Source: Myxococcales bacterium
GTDB taxonomy: Bacteria > Myxococcota > Myxococcia > Myxococcales > JAKAPL01
Length of the DNA stretch: 64,000 nucleotides
Direction of reading: 5' to 3'
Assembly: GCA_021807105.1 (NCBI GenBank)
Contig: JAKAPL010000007.1
Span: 1-64,000 of the forward strand
Shown: positions 52,669 through 60,607 of the stretch, piece after piece
Layout of the letters: each line of letters begins with the position of its first letter
Position numbering within the stretch: the first letter of the stretch is position 1
The notes under the pieces: model-generated
Databases searched by the model: none
Told to the model about the DNA's origin: nothing
The model's input: only the letters and a program-made list of their open reading frames with translations
Made by a program: the position numbers and the translations under genes

Positions 52669-52768
52669 CCTTCGCGGGGGAGCCGCCGAGCCCCCGCACC
52701 GTCGTGGGAGCCGGCCGTGGGTGGGCGCGCTGGCCGGCGAGGAGGGGATGGATAGCGGCCATTCCTGG

Positions 52769-52860
52769 CCGCAGCCCAACCCGGTAAAGGGGCGGGCCGC
52801 GCTGCGTCTTCCGGACCGCCTGACGGCGCTCCTCGCCGGGGGCCTCGGCGATCGCCCCCA
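52769..52860. repeat. Element B, copy 1
   Basis: A ~90-base block shared with 59830-59935: the common core is CCAAC, CGG, AAGGGG, GGCCGCGCT, CGTCTTCCGGACC, CCTG, CGGCG, TCCTC and a G-rich end leading to CCCCCAC. Identity over the core is about 80% by eye, with both copies in the same orientation. It lies in the 240-base gap between the DUF1015 gene and treZ. It has no long inverted repeat, so it is not a classical MITE. A regulatory or structured-RNA role is possible. Confidence 0.65.
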
Positions 52861-52908
52861 CGGCTGGACCCTCGATCCTGCCCGGGCGGTGGTGGTGGGT
52901 TATGCTTC

Positions 52909-54741
52909 TTGAACGTGGATGCCGTGGAGCAGATGGGGGCGAATGTCGTGGCCGGCGGGGTGGCCTTCGAGGTCTGGGCGCCGCTGCCCGCGCGGGTCGA
53001 GCTCGTGCTCCTGTCCGGACCGCGAGCGGGGACTTGGCCGATGCGGCGGCGCTCCGATCACGTCTGGGTCGTGCTCGCCGAGGGCGTTGGACCGGGCGAC
53101 CGTTACTTCTTCCGGATCGACGGCCGGGACCGGCCGGACCCTTGCTCGCGGTCACAGCCGGAGGGGGTGCACGGTCCGTCGGCGGTCGTCGATCCGGCAG
53201 CGTTCCGCTGGACCGGGCGTCTCGTCCGCCCGGCGTTCGCCGCCCTCGTGATTTACGAGCTGCACGTGGGCGCCTTCACCGGGCCGGGGACCTTCGACGC
53301 CGCGGCCGCGATGCTCCCCGCGATCGCCGACCTCGGCTTCTCGGCGGTCGAGCTGATGCCGGTCGCCGAGTTCCCCGGCGGCCGCGGCTGGGGGTACGAC
53401 GGCGTCGACCTCTTCGCGCCGCAATCGACCTACGGTGGACCCGAGGGGCTGGCGCGGTTCGTCGACGCCGCCCACCGGGCGGGTCTCGTCGTGCTCCTAG
53501 ACGTCGTGATGAACCACCTGGGGCCCGAGGGCAACTACCTGGCCGAGTTCGGCCCGTATTTCTCGGCGCGCGAGAGGACGCCCTGGGGGCCGGCGATCGA
53601 TTTCGACGGACCTTCGGCGGGACCGGTGCGCGAGCACTTCCTCGCGAGCGCGCTCCACTGGATCGACGAGTGGCGGGTGGATGGCTTGCGCCTCGACGCG
53701 GTGCACGCGATCGTCGATCGTGGCCCGATCCACCTCCTCCGCGAGCTGGCCGGCCGGGTCGCCGCGCGCGTCGTCTCCGGGCGGGCCCCCTATGTGGTCG
53801 CGGAGAGCGACGACAACGACGTGCGGCTCGTCCGCCCGCCGGGGGAGGGCGGCTATGGACTGACCGCCGTCTGGGCCGACGACTTCCACCACGCGGTCCA
53901 CGCGCTCTTGACCGGCGAGCGGGCTGGCTACTACCAGGACTTCGGGACGGTGGGGCACCTCGCCGCCGCGCTCTCCCACGGCTTCGTCTACGAGGGCCAG
54001 TGGTCTGCCCATCGCGGGCGGGGACACGGCACGGTCGCGCGGGGCGAGCGGGTGGACCGCTTCGTGATCGCCACGCAGAACCACGACCAGATCGGGAACC
54101 GCGCGCGCGGTGAGCGGCTCTCGGCGATGCTGCCGTCCGACGCCGAGCGGCTGGCCCTCGCGATCACGATGATCGCGCCGGGCGTGCCGCTGGTGTTCAT
54201 GGGGCAGGAGTATGGGGAGCGCCGGCCGTTCCCGTATTTCACGAGCCATCCGGATCCGGCGATCGCCCGGTCGGTGACCGAGGGGCGCAAGCTCGAGTTC
54301 GCGCGGTTCTCGTGGACCGGTGCGCCGCTCGATCCACAGGACCCGGCGACCTTCGAGTTGGCCAAGCTCGACCGGGCCGCGGCGGGGGCCACGGGCCGCG
54401 GACTTCTGTCGCTCACCCGCGATCTGCTGCTGCTGCGCCGACGGCTCCCCGCGCTCGTCGATCCCGACCGTTCCCACGTGGCCGCCGAGGCGGACGAGGA
54501 CGGGCGGATGCTCCGCCTGTTGCGGGGACGGACCGGCGAGCGGCTGCTCGCGCTGTTCTCCTTCTCGTCCGATCCGCGGACCTGGGAAGGCTTTCTCCCC
54601 GACGGTGAATGGACCCCGGTGCTCGACGTCGCGGACGCCCGCTACGGGGGGCCGGGTGCCTCGCCGGATCGGCTGCGAGGTGGCCCCTGCGAGACGCGCC
54701 TGCCGCCGTATGGAGCGAGGCTGTACGTGGAGCGGCGGTGA
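52909..54741 (+). CDS. treZ: Malto-oligosyltrehalose trehalohydrolase (TreZ)
   Basis: The protein has up to 610 residues from the TTG at 52909; the GTG at 52915 or the ATG at 52933 are also possible starts. An N-terminal beta-sandwich (GGVAFEVWAPLPARVELVLL) precedes a GH13 barrel: YELHVGAFTGPGTF, LLDVVMNHLG, DGLRLDAVHAI with the nucleophile Asp, VVAESD with the acid Glu and FVIATQNHDQIGNRA. This combination (QNHDQIGNR) marks TreZ, which releases trehalose from the end of malto-oligosyl-trehalose made by TreY. TreY and a debranching enzyme are not in the window. Trehalose may serve osmotic or desiccation tolerance. Confidence 0.88.
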   Translation: MNVDAVEQMGANVVAGGVAFEVWAPLPARVELVLLSGPRAGTWPMRRRSDHVWVVLAEGVGPGDRYFFRIDGRDRPDPCSRSQPEGVHGPSAVVDPAAFRWTGRLVRPAFAALVIYELHVGAFTGPGTFDAAAAMLPAIADLGFSAVELMPVAEFPGGRGWGYDGVDLFAPQSTYGGPEGLARFVDAAHRAGLVVLLDVVMNHLGPEGNYLAEFGPYFSARERTPWGPAIDFDGPSAGPVREHFLASALHWIDEWRVDGLRLDAVHAIVDRGPIHLLRELAGRVAARVVSGRAPYVVAESDDNDVRLVRPPGEGGYGLTAVWADDFHHAVHALLTGERAGYYQDFGTVGHLAAALSHGFVYEGQWSAHRGRGHGTVARGERVDRFVIATQNHDQIGNRARGERLSAMLPSDAERLALAITMIAPGVPLVFMGQEYGERRPFPYFTSHPDPAIARSVTEGRKLEFARFSWTGAPLDPQDPATFELAKLDRAAAGATGRGLLSLTRDLLLLRRRLPALVDPDRSHVAAEADEDGRMLRLLRGRTGERLLALFSFSSDPRTWEGFLPDGEWTPVLDVADARYGGPGASPDRLRGGPCETRLPPYGARLYVERR

Positions 54742-54760
54742 ACGCGCGACGGGCGCAACG

Positions 54761-54789
54761 TTGAGATGGGGCTCCGGCGACGGTACAAT
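54761..54789 (+). promoter_or_regulatory. Sigma-70-type promoter, message probably leaderless
   Basis: TTGAGA (54761-54766) and TACAAT (54784-54789) are separated by exactly 17 bases, each one mismatch from consensus. The expected start of transcription, 54796-54797, coincides with the second ATG of the following gene (54797) and overruns its first ATG (54788). No ribosome binding site stands before either. Both facts point to a leaderless transcript. Confidence 0.6.
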
Positions 54790-54796
54790 GGCGCCG

Positions 54797-55396
54797 ATGG
54801 CTCGTTGGCGCGCTCGGGAGCTCTGGTTCGCGGATTCCCGGGATCTCCTCGCGAACTATGTCTCGTCGGGGCCGGGGCAGCTCTTCTCTGCCTTGCCGGG
54901 CCCCCCCGAGCCCGGGACGTGGCCCGTGGGGCAGGTCATCCCGCTGGTCCTCGTCCTGCGGGACCGGATGCTGCGCATCCCGACTCACGGGCGCGTGCTC
55001 GCCGCGGGGGGCGACGGCGAAGGGCACTGGAGCGTGCAGATCGAGATGACGTCGATGCCCGAACGCCTCCCCGCCCGTTCGAGCGGGCGCGGTCCAGTGA
55101 AGGTCCGCGTGACGCTCGAGGACGGCCGGCGGCTCGACGCCGTCGCGAGGCGCATCGAAGCCGATACGCTCCAGTTGGACGTGGTCTTGCCGCCCAAGAG
55201 CGGGGAGATCATCCGCCTCGCGATCCGCCCTCCGGGCCGGCTCTGGCCCATCCGGCTCGTGGGCGAGCCTCGGGCCGGAACGGGGGGGAGCCGGGTCGTC
55301 ATCCTGTTCCGCGGACCGCGCGAGGAGATCGTCTGGGGCGCGCTCGCCGACGAGGCGACGAACCACCCGTCGCGGCTCATGCTCACGCCGGCGTGA
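54797..55396 (+). CDS. Hypothetical protein, possibly PilZ-like
   Basis: The protein has 199 residues from the ATG at 54797 (three more if the ATG at 54788 is used). Two beta-rich halves can be seen: GTWPVGQVIPLVLVLRD followed by HGRVLAA, and LDVVLPPKSGEIIRLAIRPPG followed by PIRLVGEP. This resembles the 'mild' PilZ-like domains common in myxobacteria, but the RxxxR and DxSxxG motifs that bind cyclic-di-GMP are not convincing, so the assignment is weak. No membrane segment. It has its own promoter. Element A lies 21 bases after its stop. Confidence 0.55.
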   Translation: MARWRARELWFADSRDLLANYVSSGPGQLFSALPGPPEPGTWPVGQVIPLVLVLRDRMLRIPTHGRVLAAGGDGEGHWSVQIEMTSMPERLPARSSGRGPVKVRVTLEDGRRLDAVARRIEADTLQLDVVLPPKSGEIIRLAIRPPGRLWPIRLVGEPRAGTGGSRVVILFRGPREEIVWGALADEATNHPSRLMLTPA

Positions 55397-55417
55397 AGGG
55401 GCGGGGGCCTCGGCGCC

Positions 55418-55604
55418 TAGGAGGCTAATGTGAAATGGGTGCCGTCGCGAGAAAACCGAGACCTAAGGCGAGACGGGCGCCCGAGGAGTGAACCGCGTCA
55501 AACGTACTCTTTGCAGTACGTTTTGCAGCGAAGCGACGAGGCCGCCCGTCGCGAGCGAAGGGATCGGCTTTCGCAGCAGGCAGCCATTTCACGCGAGCCT
55601 CCTA
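55418..55604. mobile_element. Element A, copy 2 (inverted relative to copy 1)
   Basis: The body is 55420-55602 (183 bases) with TA at 55418-55419 and 55603-55604. Its minus strand matches copy 1 at 12851-13034 almost throughout: same ends (GGAGGCT, TGTGAAAT), same central hairpin around ACGTACT, same inner blocks. It lies between two convergent genes. On the minus strand its terminal TA plus G is the TAG stop of the lipoprotein gene at 55602-56333, as copy 1 gives the stop of the sensor kinase gene. No transposase is coded. Short open frames inside are not conserved as proteins. Confidence 0.78.
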
Positions 55605-56333
55605 CTGGCAGTACGAGGGGCCGAGGCCGCTCGGCGTGCACGTTTGTTGGTCGGGACAGGTCCCGCCGTCGTCGCAAAGATCCAGGCAGTAGCCCGGGCC
55701 GCCGGGATTCTCGGCGGCGCAGACCTGGTGCGGGCCGCAGAGCTCGCTGCGCGAAACGACGGCGGTCCAGCAGGGGACCGAGTTGGGCGTCAACGGCGGT
55801 TCGCACGAGGAGAGCTCGCCTCTCCGAGCGCCGGAGGGTACGCAGAGGCCGCCGAAGACGGGCACGCACGTCCCCGCGTCGCCGTCGCCCGCCGTGCAGG
55901 TGCCGCCATCCGGGTTGCACCTGACTGCCGTGCAGCTCCCGCCGCGGCAGCCCTCGTCGATGGTACAGTCCTGGTAGCTGTTGCAGCTCGCGCCCAGGCC
56001 GCCGCAGGTCGGCCCCCCGCTCGAAGTGCTGCCGCCGGTCGTCCCAGTGCCGCTGGTCGAGCCCGAGCCGGTCCCGCTCGTCGTCCCCGAGGTCCCCCCG
56101 CTGCTCGAACCGCCGATGGGCCCGCCGCTGGAGCTGCTCGATGTCCCGCCGCTGGAGCTGCTCGATGTCCCGCCGCTGGAGCTGCTCGATGTCCCGCCGC
56201 TGGACGCCTGGGAGCAGGGATCGTGCGATCCGCCGTCCACCTGGCAGTAGCTCTCGCCGGGGTCGTCGTAGGCCTCGACGCTCACGAGGCAACCGGCGAG
56301 CAGCGGCAGCACGGCGAGGAGAGAGAGACGCAT
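55602..56333 (-). CDS. Cys-rich lipoprotein encoded after a Ser/Thr kinase
   Basis: The protein has 243 residues, lipobox LLAGC (Cys 15). A Ser/Gly/Thr linker (about 43-110) includes repeated GGTSSSSS octads from a 24-base DNA repeat. The C-terminal ~130 residues hold about 18 Cys in pairs (CNSYQDCTIDEGC, CGPHQVC, CPDQQTC), a Dickkopf-like or colipase-like pattern common in myxobacterial surface proteins. It is the third gene of an operon with the kinase and TPR genes, 6 bases after the latter. The stop codon lies in the edge of element A, so the natural C terminus may have been changed by insertion. Confidence 0.75.
   Translation of the reverse strand: MRLSLLAVLPLLAGCLVSVEAYDDPGESYCQVDGGSHDPCSQASSGGTSSSSSGGTSSSSSGGTSSSSSGGPIGGSSSGGTSGTTSGTGSGSTSGTGTTGGSTSSGGPTCGGLGASCNSYQDCTIDEGCRGGSCTAVRCNPDGGTCTAGDGDAGTCVPVFGGLCVPSGARRGELSSCEPPLTPNSVPCWTAVVSRSELCGPHQVCAAENPGGPGYCLDLCDDGGTCPDQQTCTPSGLGPSYCQ
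56122..56204. repeat. 24-bp tandem repeat inside the lipoprotein linker
   Basis: Three identical 24-base units (CCGCCGCTGGAGCTGCTCGA plus TGTC) at 56122, 56146 and 56170, plus 11 bases of a fourth, encode the octad repeat of Ser and Gly. Perfect identity suggests recent slippage and in-frame length variation. Confidence 0.85.
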
Positions 56334-56339
56334 GGGGTC

Positions 56340-57113
56340 CTACTCGTGTTCCGAATCCACGGGAGAGTGCCAGCCGGCGATCGCCCAGACGAGGCCCCCC
56401 GCGAGCAGGGCGGCGCCCCCGTAGAAGAGACCGTTCGCGGCGTACGCCTCGCCGTTGGCCGCGTCGAACTGCGACTGCGAGATCCCGTGGAGCCACCAGC
56501 CGACCCCGGGCCGCGGGGTATCGCCCGCGCGGCTGTTGCTCGCCACGATGGCCAGGATGCCGCCGGCGACCATGGCCGCGGCGCCGGCGCCGCCAGTGAT
56601 CCAGGCCCCGATGGGCGGGCCGGCGTGGCGCCGCGGCTCGGTGACGGCCGCCGCGGGGGCGGACGGCGTGGCCTGCGGGGCCGGAGTGGACGAGACGGCG
56701 GGCGGATGCGGCGGGAGCCAAGGCGCGGGCTTCGGCTCGGCCGCGGCGGGCGCCGTCACGAGGATGGGCTTGGGCGACGCCGCAGGGACGCTCGCGGCCG
56801 CTCTGGCTTTCGCGTTCATCTCAGCGATCAGCGCGAGGACCACGGCGCGGTTCTTCGCCTGCGGGAGGTGGCGCAGGTAGCCCCGGTAGAAGAACTCCGC
56901 TCGCTCCCAGCGGTGCAGCGCCCGGTAGCACTGACCGAGGTTGAAGAGCAGACCCGGGACCGGATCCAACTCGTAGGCCTGCCGGGCGTCCGCGAGGGCC
57001 TTGTCGAAGTCCCCGGCGTCGTACTCGACGATCGACCGCGCGGCGAGCCGGCGCGCCTCCTTCGCCGGAGAGGCGCCGGCCAGGACGATCGCCGCGATCA
57101 GGATCGCGGTCAT
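56340..57113 (-). CDS. TPR-containing exported protein
   Basis: The protein has 257 residues. A short hydrophobic N terminus (ILIAAIVLAGASPA) suggests export. Residues ~20-105 form two to three TPR-like helix pairs (AGDFDKALADARQAYELDPV; LLFNLGQCYRALHRWERAEF). A Pro/Ala linker and two C-terminal hydrophobic segments separated by ~35 polar residues follow, so the end is probably anchored in a membrane. Proteins of this layout accompany Hanks-type kinases in myxobacteria. Here the gene starts 4 bases after the kinase stop and ends 6 bases before the lipoprotein start. A role as adaptor or target of the kinase is inferred from position only. Confidence 0.75.
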   Translation of the reverse strand: MTAILIAAIVLAGASPAKEARRLAARSIVEYDAGDFDKALADARQAYELDPVPGLLFNLGQCYRALHRWERAEFFYRGYLRHLPQAKNRAVVLALIAEMNAKARAAASVPAASPKPILVTAPAAAEPKPAPWLPPHPPAVSSTPAPQATPSAPAAAVTEPRRHAGPPIGAWITGGAGAAAMVAGGILAIVASNSRAGDTPRPGVGWWLHGISQSQFDAANGEAYAANGLFYGGAALLAGGLVWAIAGWHSPVDSEHE

Positions 57114-57117
57114 CGGA

Positions 57118-58488
57118 TCACCTCCCGAACGGGTCGAGCATGCCGGTATTGTCGCCGGCCGACGCCGGGCGCCCGTCCGCGCCGCGCGTCCCGCGGCGCC
57201 CGGTCTTCCCCCGGGGCGGCCCTTCGGCCTCGCCGTCCGGTCTGGCGGATGCTTCTGGTTTTTCGACGGCCGGCGCCGCTCGCGGGGGGGCCGCGGCGGC
57301 GACGACCGGAGGCGTGGCGGCAGGAACGGGAGGCAGCTCAGGGTGGGCCTCGGGCAGCGGTGCCAGCGGGGCAGGCGCCTTGGCCTCCACCGGCGCCGCC
57401 GCGGCGGCCGGCGTCGGAACCGCGCTGGAATCCCTTCCCCCGCCCAGGAAATACCAGAGCGCCAGCAAGCCGACGACCACCCCGACCGCGGCCGCGATGG
57501 CCGGGAGCCACCAGCGAGGCCGCCCGGACGAGACGGGGATCAGCTCGAGGGCCGGCTCCGAATCCCCGGCGCGGGCCGCCGCCGCCCCGCCGCCGCCGAG
57601 CTTCCCGAGGGCCTCGACGATCTCGCCCGCGCTCTGGAGCCGCTTCTGCGGCTCCCGTTCCAGGCAGCGGTAGACGAGCTGGGCGAACGCGGGCGGGATC
57701 GCCTGCCCGCCCGGGGTCCGATCGGGCATCGCCTGCGGCGCGGTCGTGAGCTGCTTGACCATCAACTCGCCAAACGACTTGCCGCGGTACGGGAGCTGAT
57801 CCGAAAGCATCCAGTAGGTGACCACGCCGAGCGAATACAGATCGGAGCGGTAGTCGACGGGCCGGCCCGCCGCCTGCTCGGGAGACATGTACTCGGGCGT
57901 GCCGAGGATCATGCCGGCCCGGGTGTGGGGCCGTTCCTTCTCGCTGATCTCGGTGTTCGAGAGCTTCGCGATCCCGAAGTCCAGGAGCTTCGCGAAGTCC
58001 TTGTCCTCGCCGCGGTGGACGAGGAAGATGTTCTCCGGCTTCAGGTCGCGGTGGACGATCCCCTTGGCGTGCGAAGCGGCGAGCGCGGAGGCGACCTGGC
58101 CGATGATGTGGACGGTCCGCCCGAGCAGGAAGGGCCCCTCGGTCTCGCGGGCCTTCGCGAGATCGCGCCCTTCGAGAAGCTCCATGATGAAGTAGTTGTA
58201 ACCGCCCGGTTCCTCAACGAAATCGACGATCTCCACGATGTGCTCGTGGTTGATCTGGTTGACCGCCCTGGCCTCGTGGAAGAAACGGGCCACGACCTCC
58301 GGGTTGCCCGCGAACTCCGGCAGGAGGAGCTTCAGCGCCACCCTCCGGCCGAGCTTCTTGTGCTCGGCGAGGAACACCTGCCCCATTCCTCCGGAGCCGA
58401 GGAGGTCGAGGATCTTGTATGTCCCGATCTCGCTTCCGGGCGTCGGGATGGGTCGGTGGCCCGGATAGCTCGTGACGGTGTCTCCCAT
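57118..58488 (-). CDS. Hanks-type serine/threonine protein kinase, membrane-anchored
   Basis: The protein has 456 residues from the ATG at 58488. The kinase domain (about 25-285) is complete: LLGSGGMGQVFLAEH, VALKLL with the ATP-binding Lys, IVHRDLKPEN, LLDFGIAKL, LGTPEYMSPEQAAG and DLYSLGVVTYWML. One membrane helix follows near residue 335-355 (AIAAAVGVVVGLLALWYFL), then a Pro/Ala-rich extracytoplasmic tail of ~100 residues without a known sensor domain. It should phosphorylate Ser/Thr in cytoplasmic proteins. It is first of the kinase-TPR-lipoprotein operon. Upstream in-frame codons exist but lack similarity and a ribosome site. Confidence 0.9.
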   Translation of the reverse strand: MGDTVTSYPGHRPIPTPGSEIGTYKILDLLGSGGMGQVFLAEHKKLGRRVALKLLLPEFAGNPEVVARFFHEARAVNQINHEHIVEIVDFVEEPGGYNYFIMELLEGRDLAKARETEGPFLLGRTVHIIGQVASALAASHAKGIVHRDLKPENIFLVHRGEDKDFAKLLDFGIAKLSNTEISEKERPHTRAGMILGTPEYMSPEQAAGRPVDYRSDLYSLGVVTYWMLSDQLPYRGKSFGELMVKQLTTAPQAMPDRTPGGQAIPPAFAQLVYRCLEREPQKRLQSAGEIVEALGKLGGGGAAAARAGDSEPALELIPVSSGRPRWWLPAIAAAVGVVVGLLALWYFLGGGRDSSAVPTPAAAAAPVEAKAPAPLAPLPEAHPELPPVPAATPPVVAAAAPPRAAPAVEKPEASARPDGEAEGPPRGKTGRRGTRGADGRPASAGDNTGMLDPFGR

Positions 58489-58725
58489 TCGCGGACTCTC
58501 GAACGGCGCGGAATCTACCAGCCTCGGAGCGGCAGTGGCAAGGAGGCGATCGAGGGCGCCCAGGGGCTCGGACAAAGGGAAACCGTACGGGCAGGATCCG
58601 CTCTTAACTTCCACTCCTCGCGATCATGACGATCGACTCCAGAGGAGCGAGACGTTGATCACGCGGCTCGACAGATGCGTCACGGGGAGCGAAGCCTCGA
58701 CTCCTGGGAGCTGCCCGGCAGGCGA

Positions 58726-59775
58726 TCACCTCAACTCCTCCCAACGCGGGGGGCGGGGTGTTCGAGCGATCGGCGGCGGCTCGACGGCCAGGATGTACTC
58801 GGCCCGCCGGTTCCTCGCCTCCGGGGTCTCGTCGGGGGTGGCCACGGCGAGTGCCTCTTCCCCGAACCCGGCCGTCAGGATGGGGAGGTGGACCCCGTGG
58901 GCGCGCAACCAGAGGCCGATGCTGCGCGCCCGCGCCTCGGAGAGAGCCTGGTTGCCCTCCCGGGGCCCGACGGTGTCGGTGTACCCCACGACGAAGAGTC
59001 GGAGCGGCGCCGCGCCACCCACGCGGTGGAGCGCGATGAGGATCCGGGCGACGCTCTCCGCGAGCTTGCCCGCCTGGGACGCCGGGATCTGCGCGCTGCC
59101 CGTCGGGAACTCGACCTCCTCGTGCGGGATCTCGAGGAACCACGGGTAGAGGACCAACCCGCCGTGCAGGCCATCGGGATCGAAGACCGTCACCTCGATC
59201 GAGAGCGGCGTGCCCGCCCCCGGCACCCGCGCGGTGAACGGCTCCCCGGCCGCCGCCCCGCCGAGCGGCTCGTCCGCCGCGCCGGCGCTCCGGCCGTCGT
59301 CGCCCCGGACCACGACCCTCGCGTGATCGGCCTGCCGGTTGAACGTGAGGTGGACGGTGCGCGCCGGGAGGTCGAGGCCGCCCTCCGCGAGCGCGACCCG
59401 CGGCGCCTCTGCGACCTCGGCGTCGAACTCGAGGTGCATCGACGCCTCCTGGCCGCCGATTCGGGCCGTCAGCGTCCCCTCGTAATGACAGCGGCCGGCG
59501 GGCTGATCGAGCGGGAAGCGCCCGGAGCGTCCGGCCGCGATCCGGCCGATTCGCTCGTGGACGCCGGTGGGGGCGCAACCCGACCGGACGAGATCGAGGT
59601 GGACGTCCCGCACGTCCGTGCGGGCGAGCACGGTCACCAGCGGCTTCTGCCCGGCGAGGACCTGGCCGACGAGCTCAACCTCGACCGGATCGGCGAGCGC
59701 CGCGGTGGCCGGCAGGCAGAGGAACGCCGCGGCGATGGTCCCCCGCGTGAGGCGCGACCGCATCGCCGGGGACAT
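58726..59775 (-). CDS. OmpA-family peptidoglycan-binding outer-membrane/periplasmic protein
   Basis: The protein has 349 residues with a signal peptide (about 1-29, ALA|DP). Residues ~30-210 are beta-rich with no known domain. The last ~130 residues form an OmpA C-terminal domain: VEFPTGSAQIPASQAGKLAES, VVGYTDTVGPREGNQALSEA, RARSIGLWL and NRRAEYIL, with the Asp and Arg that grip diaminopimelate in the cell wall. It would link the envelope to peptidoglycan. It stands alone. Element B copy 2 lies 55 bases upstream of its start. Confidence 0.85.
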   Translation of the reverse strand: MSPAMRSRLTRGTIAAAFLCLPATAALADPVEVELVGQVLAGQKPLVTVLARTDVRDVHLDLVRSGCAPTGVHERIGRIAAGRSGRFPLDQPAGRCHYEGTLTARIGGQEASMHLEFDAEVAEAPRVALAEGGLDLPARTVHLTFNRQADHARVVVRGDDGRSAGAADEPLGGAAAGEPFTARVPGAGTPLSIEVTVFDPDGLHGGLVLYPWFLEIPHEEVEFPTGSAQIPASQAGKLAESVARILIALHRVGGAAPLRLFVVGYTDTVGPREGNQALSEARARSIGLWLRAHGVHLPILTAGFGEEALAVATPDETPEARNRRAEYILAVEPPPIARTPRPPRWEELR

Positions 59776-59829
59776 ACCAGGAGGGGGGGCCGAGGGCTAC
59801 TCACGCCCGCGCAGCGCAGCCAAGCACAG

Positions 59830-59935
59830 CCGCAACCCAACGCGGCCAAGGGGCTCGGCCGCGCTCCGTCTTCCGGACCACCTGGCGGCGGTCCTCTGGC
59901 GGGGGGAGGCCAGCTCCGCACCCCCACCCGCTCTC
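59830..59935. repeat. Element B, copy 2
   Basis: Second copy of the block at 52769-52860, same orientation, sharing CCAAC, CGGCC/CGGTA, AAGGGG, GGCCGCGCT, CGTCTTCCGGACC and CGGCG, then diverging through a G-rich stretch to CCCCCACC. It lies in the 221-base gap between the divergent minus-strand genes at 58726-59775 and 59997-60494. Both copies are intergenic and occur upstream of a gene start, though in opposite relation to it. Confidence 0.65.
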
Positions 59936-59996
59936 GCCTTCGCTGCTCGCCGGAGAAATCTTCGCACCGCACACGAGCATTCTCGGGAGTAGCCGA

Positions 59997-60494
59997 TCAA
60001 CTCCGCCGCTCGATGGCCTGGCGGATCGGGAGGAAGAGCCAGAGGCAGGCCCCGAAGACCACGTGCTCCGCGATCAACGCCGCGGGGGGACCGGCGAGCG
60101 CGAGGTCCGTGGTCGGGATCACGACGAACCGGACGAGGAGCCAGACGGCGAGCCCGTACAGGATCCCTACCGGGATCAGCACCTCGGTGGGGAACTCGGC
60201 GAACAGCGTGGCGAAGATCACGCCCAGGACGGCGGCGGCCACGGCGTGGAGGAGGAGGCCGACGGCGATCGTGCCCGCGCTGACGGGCGCCGTCATCGCC
60301 CGCGAGCCGAGGAAGAACGAGGCGACCGCCTCGATGGGGCGCCACGCCGACTCGCCCGCGGTCGAGACGAGCAGCAGGGCGAGCAACGCCATGGCCGCGC
60401 CCCCGATGAGGCCCGAGGCCGCCCCTCCCAGGACCAACCCACCCAGGCCGCCGAGCACGAGACCATGACGCGGGTGGACGGCGACCCGTGGCAT
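59997..60494 (-). CDS. Small integral membrane protein, function unknown
   Basis: The protein has 165 residues with four strongly hydrophobic segments (about 12-42, 65-95, 105-125 and 138-155), for instance LVLGGLGGLVLGGAASGLIG and GLLLHAVAAAVLGVIFATLF. Charged residues are confined to the ends and one loop. No family recognised. It has Gly-zipper-like spacing in the first helix. A polytopic inner-membrane protein is all that can be said. The next upstream gene is divergent, and the 113 bases between show no clear promoter. Confidence 0.6.
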   Translation of the reverse strand: MPRVAVHPRHGLVLGGLGGLVLGGAASGLIGGAAMALLALLLVSTAGESAWRPIEAVASFFLGSRAMTAPVSAGTIAVGLLLHAVAAAVLGVIFATLFAEFPTEVLIPVGILYGLAVWLLVRFVVIPTTDLALAGPPAALIAEHVVFGACLWLFLPIRQAIERRS

Positions 60495-60607
60495 GCCCTA
60501 ACCGTAAGGCTCTGGGGGAGGCCCGGCCACGGGCGTTGGACGGCGCTGGCGGACTCGGCCGGCGGCGCAGGTGAAGCCGGCGGCGGCGGCGTGCTATCTA
60601 GAGGACG

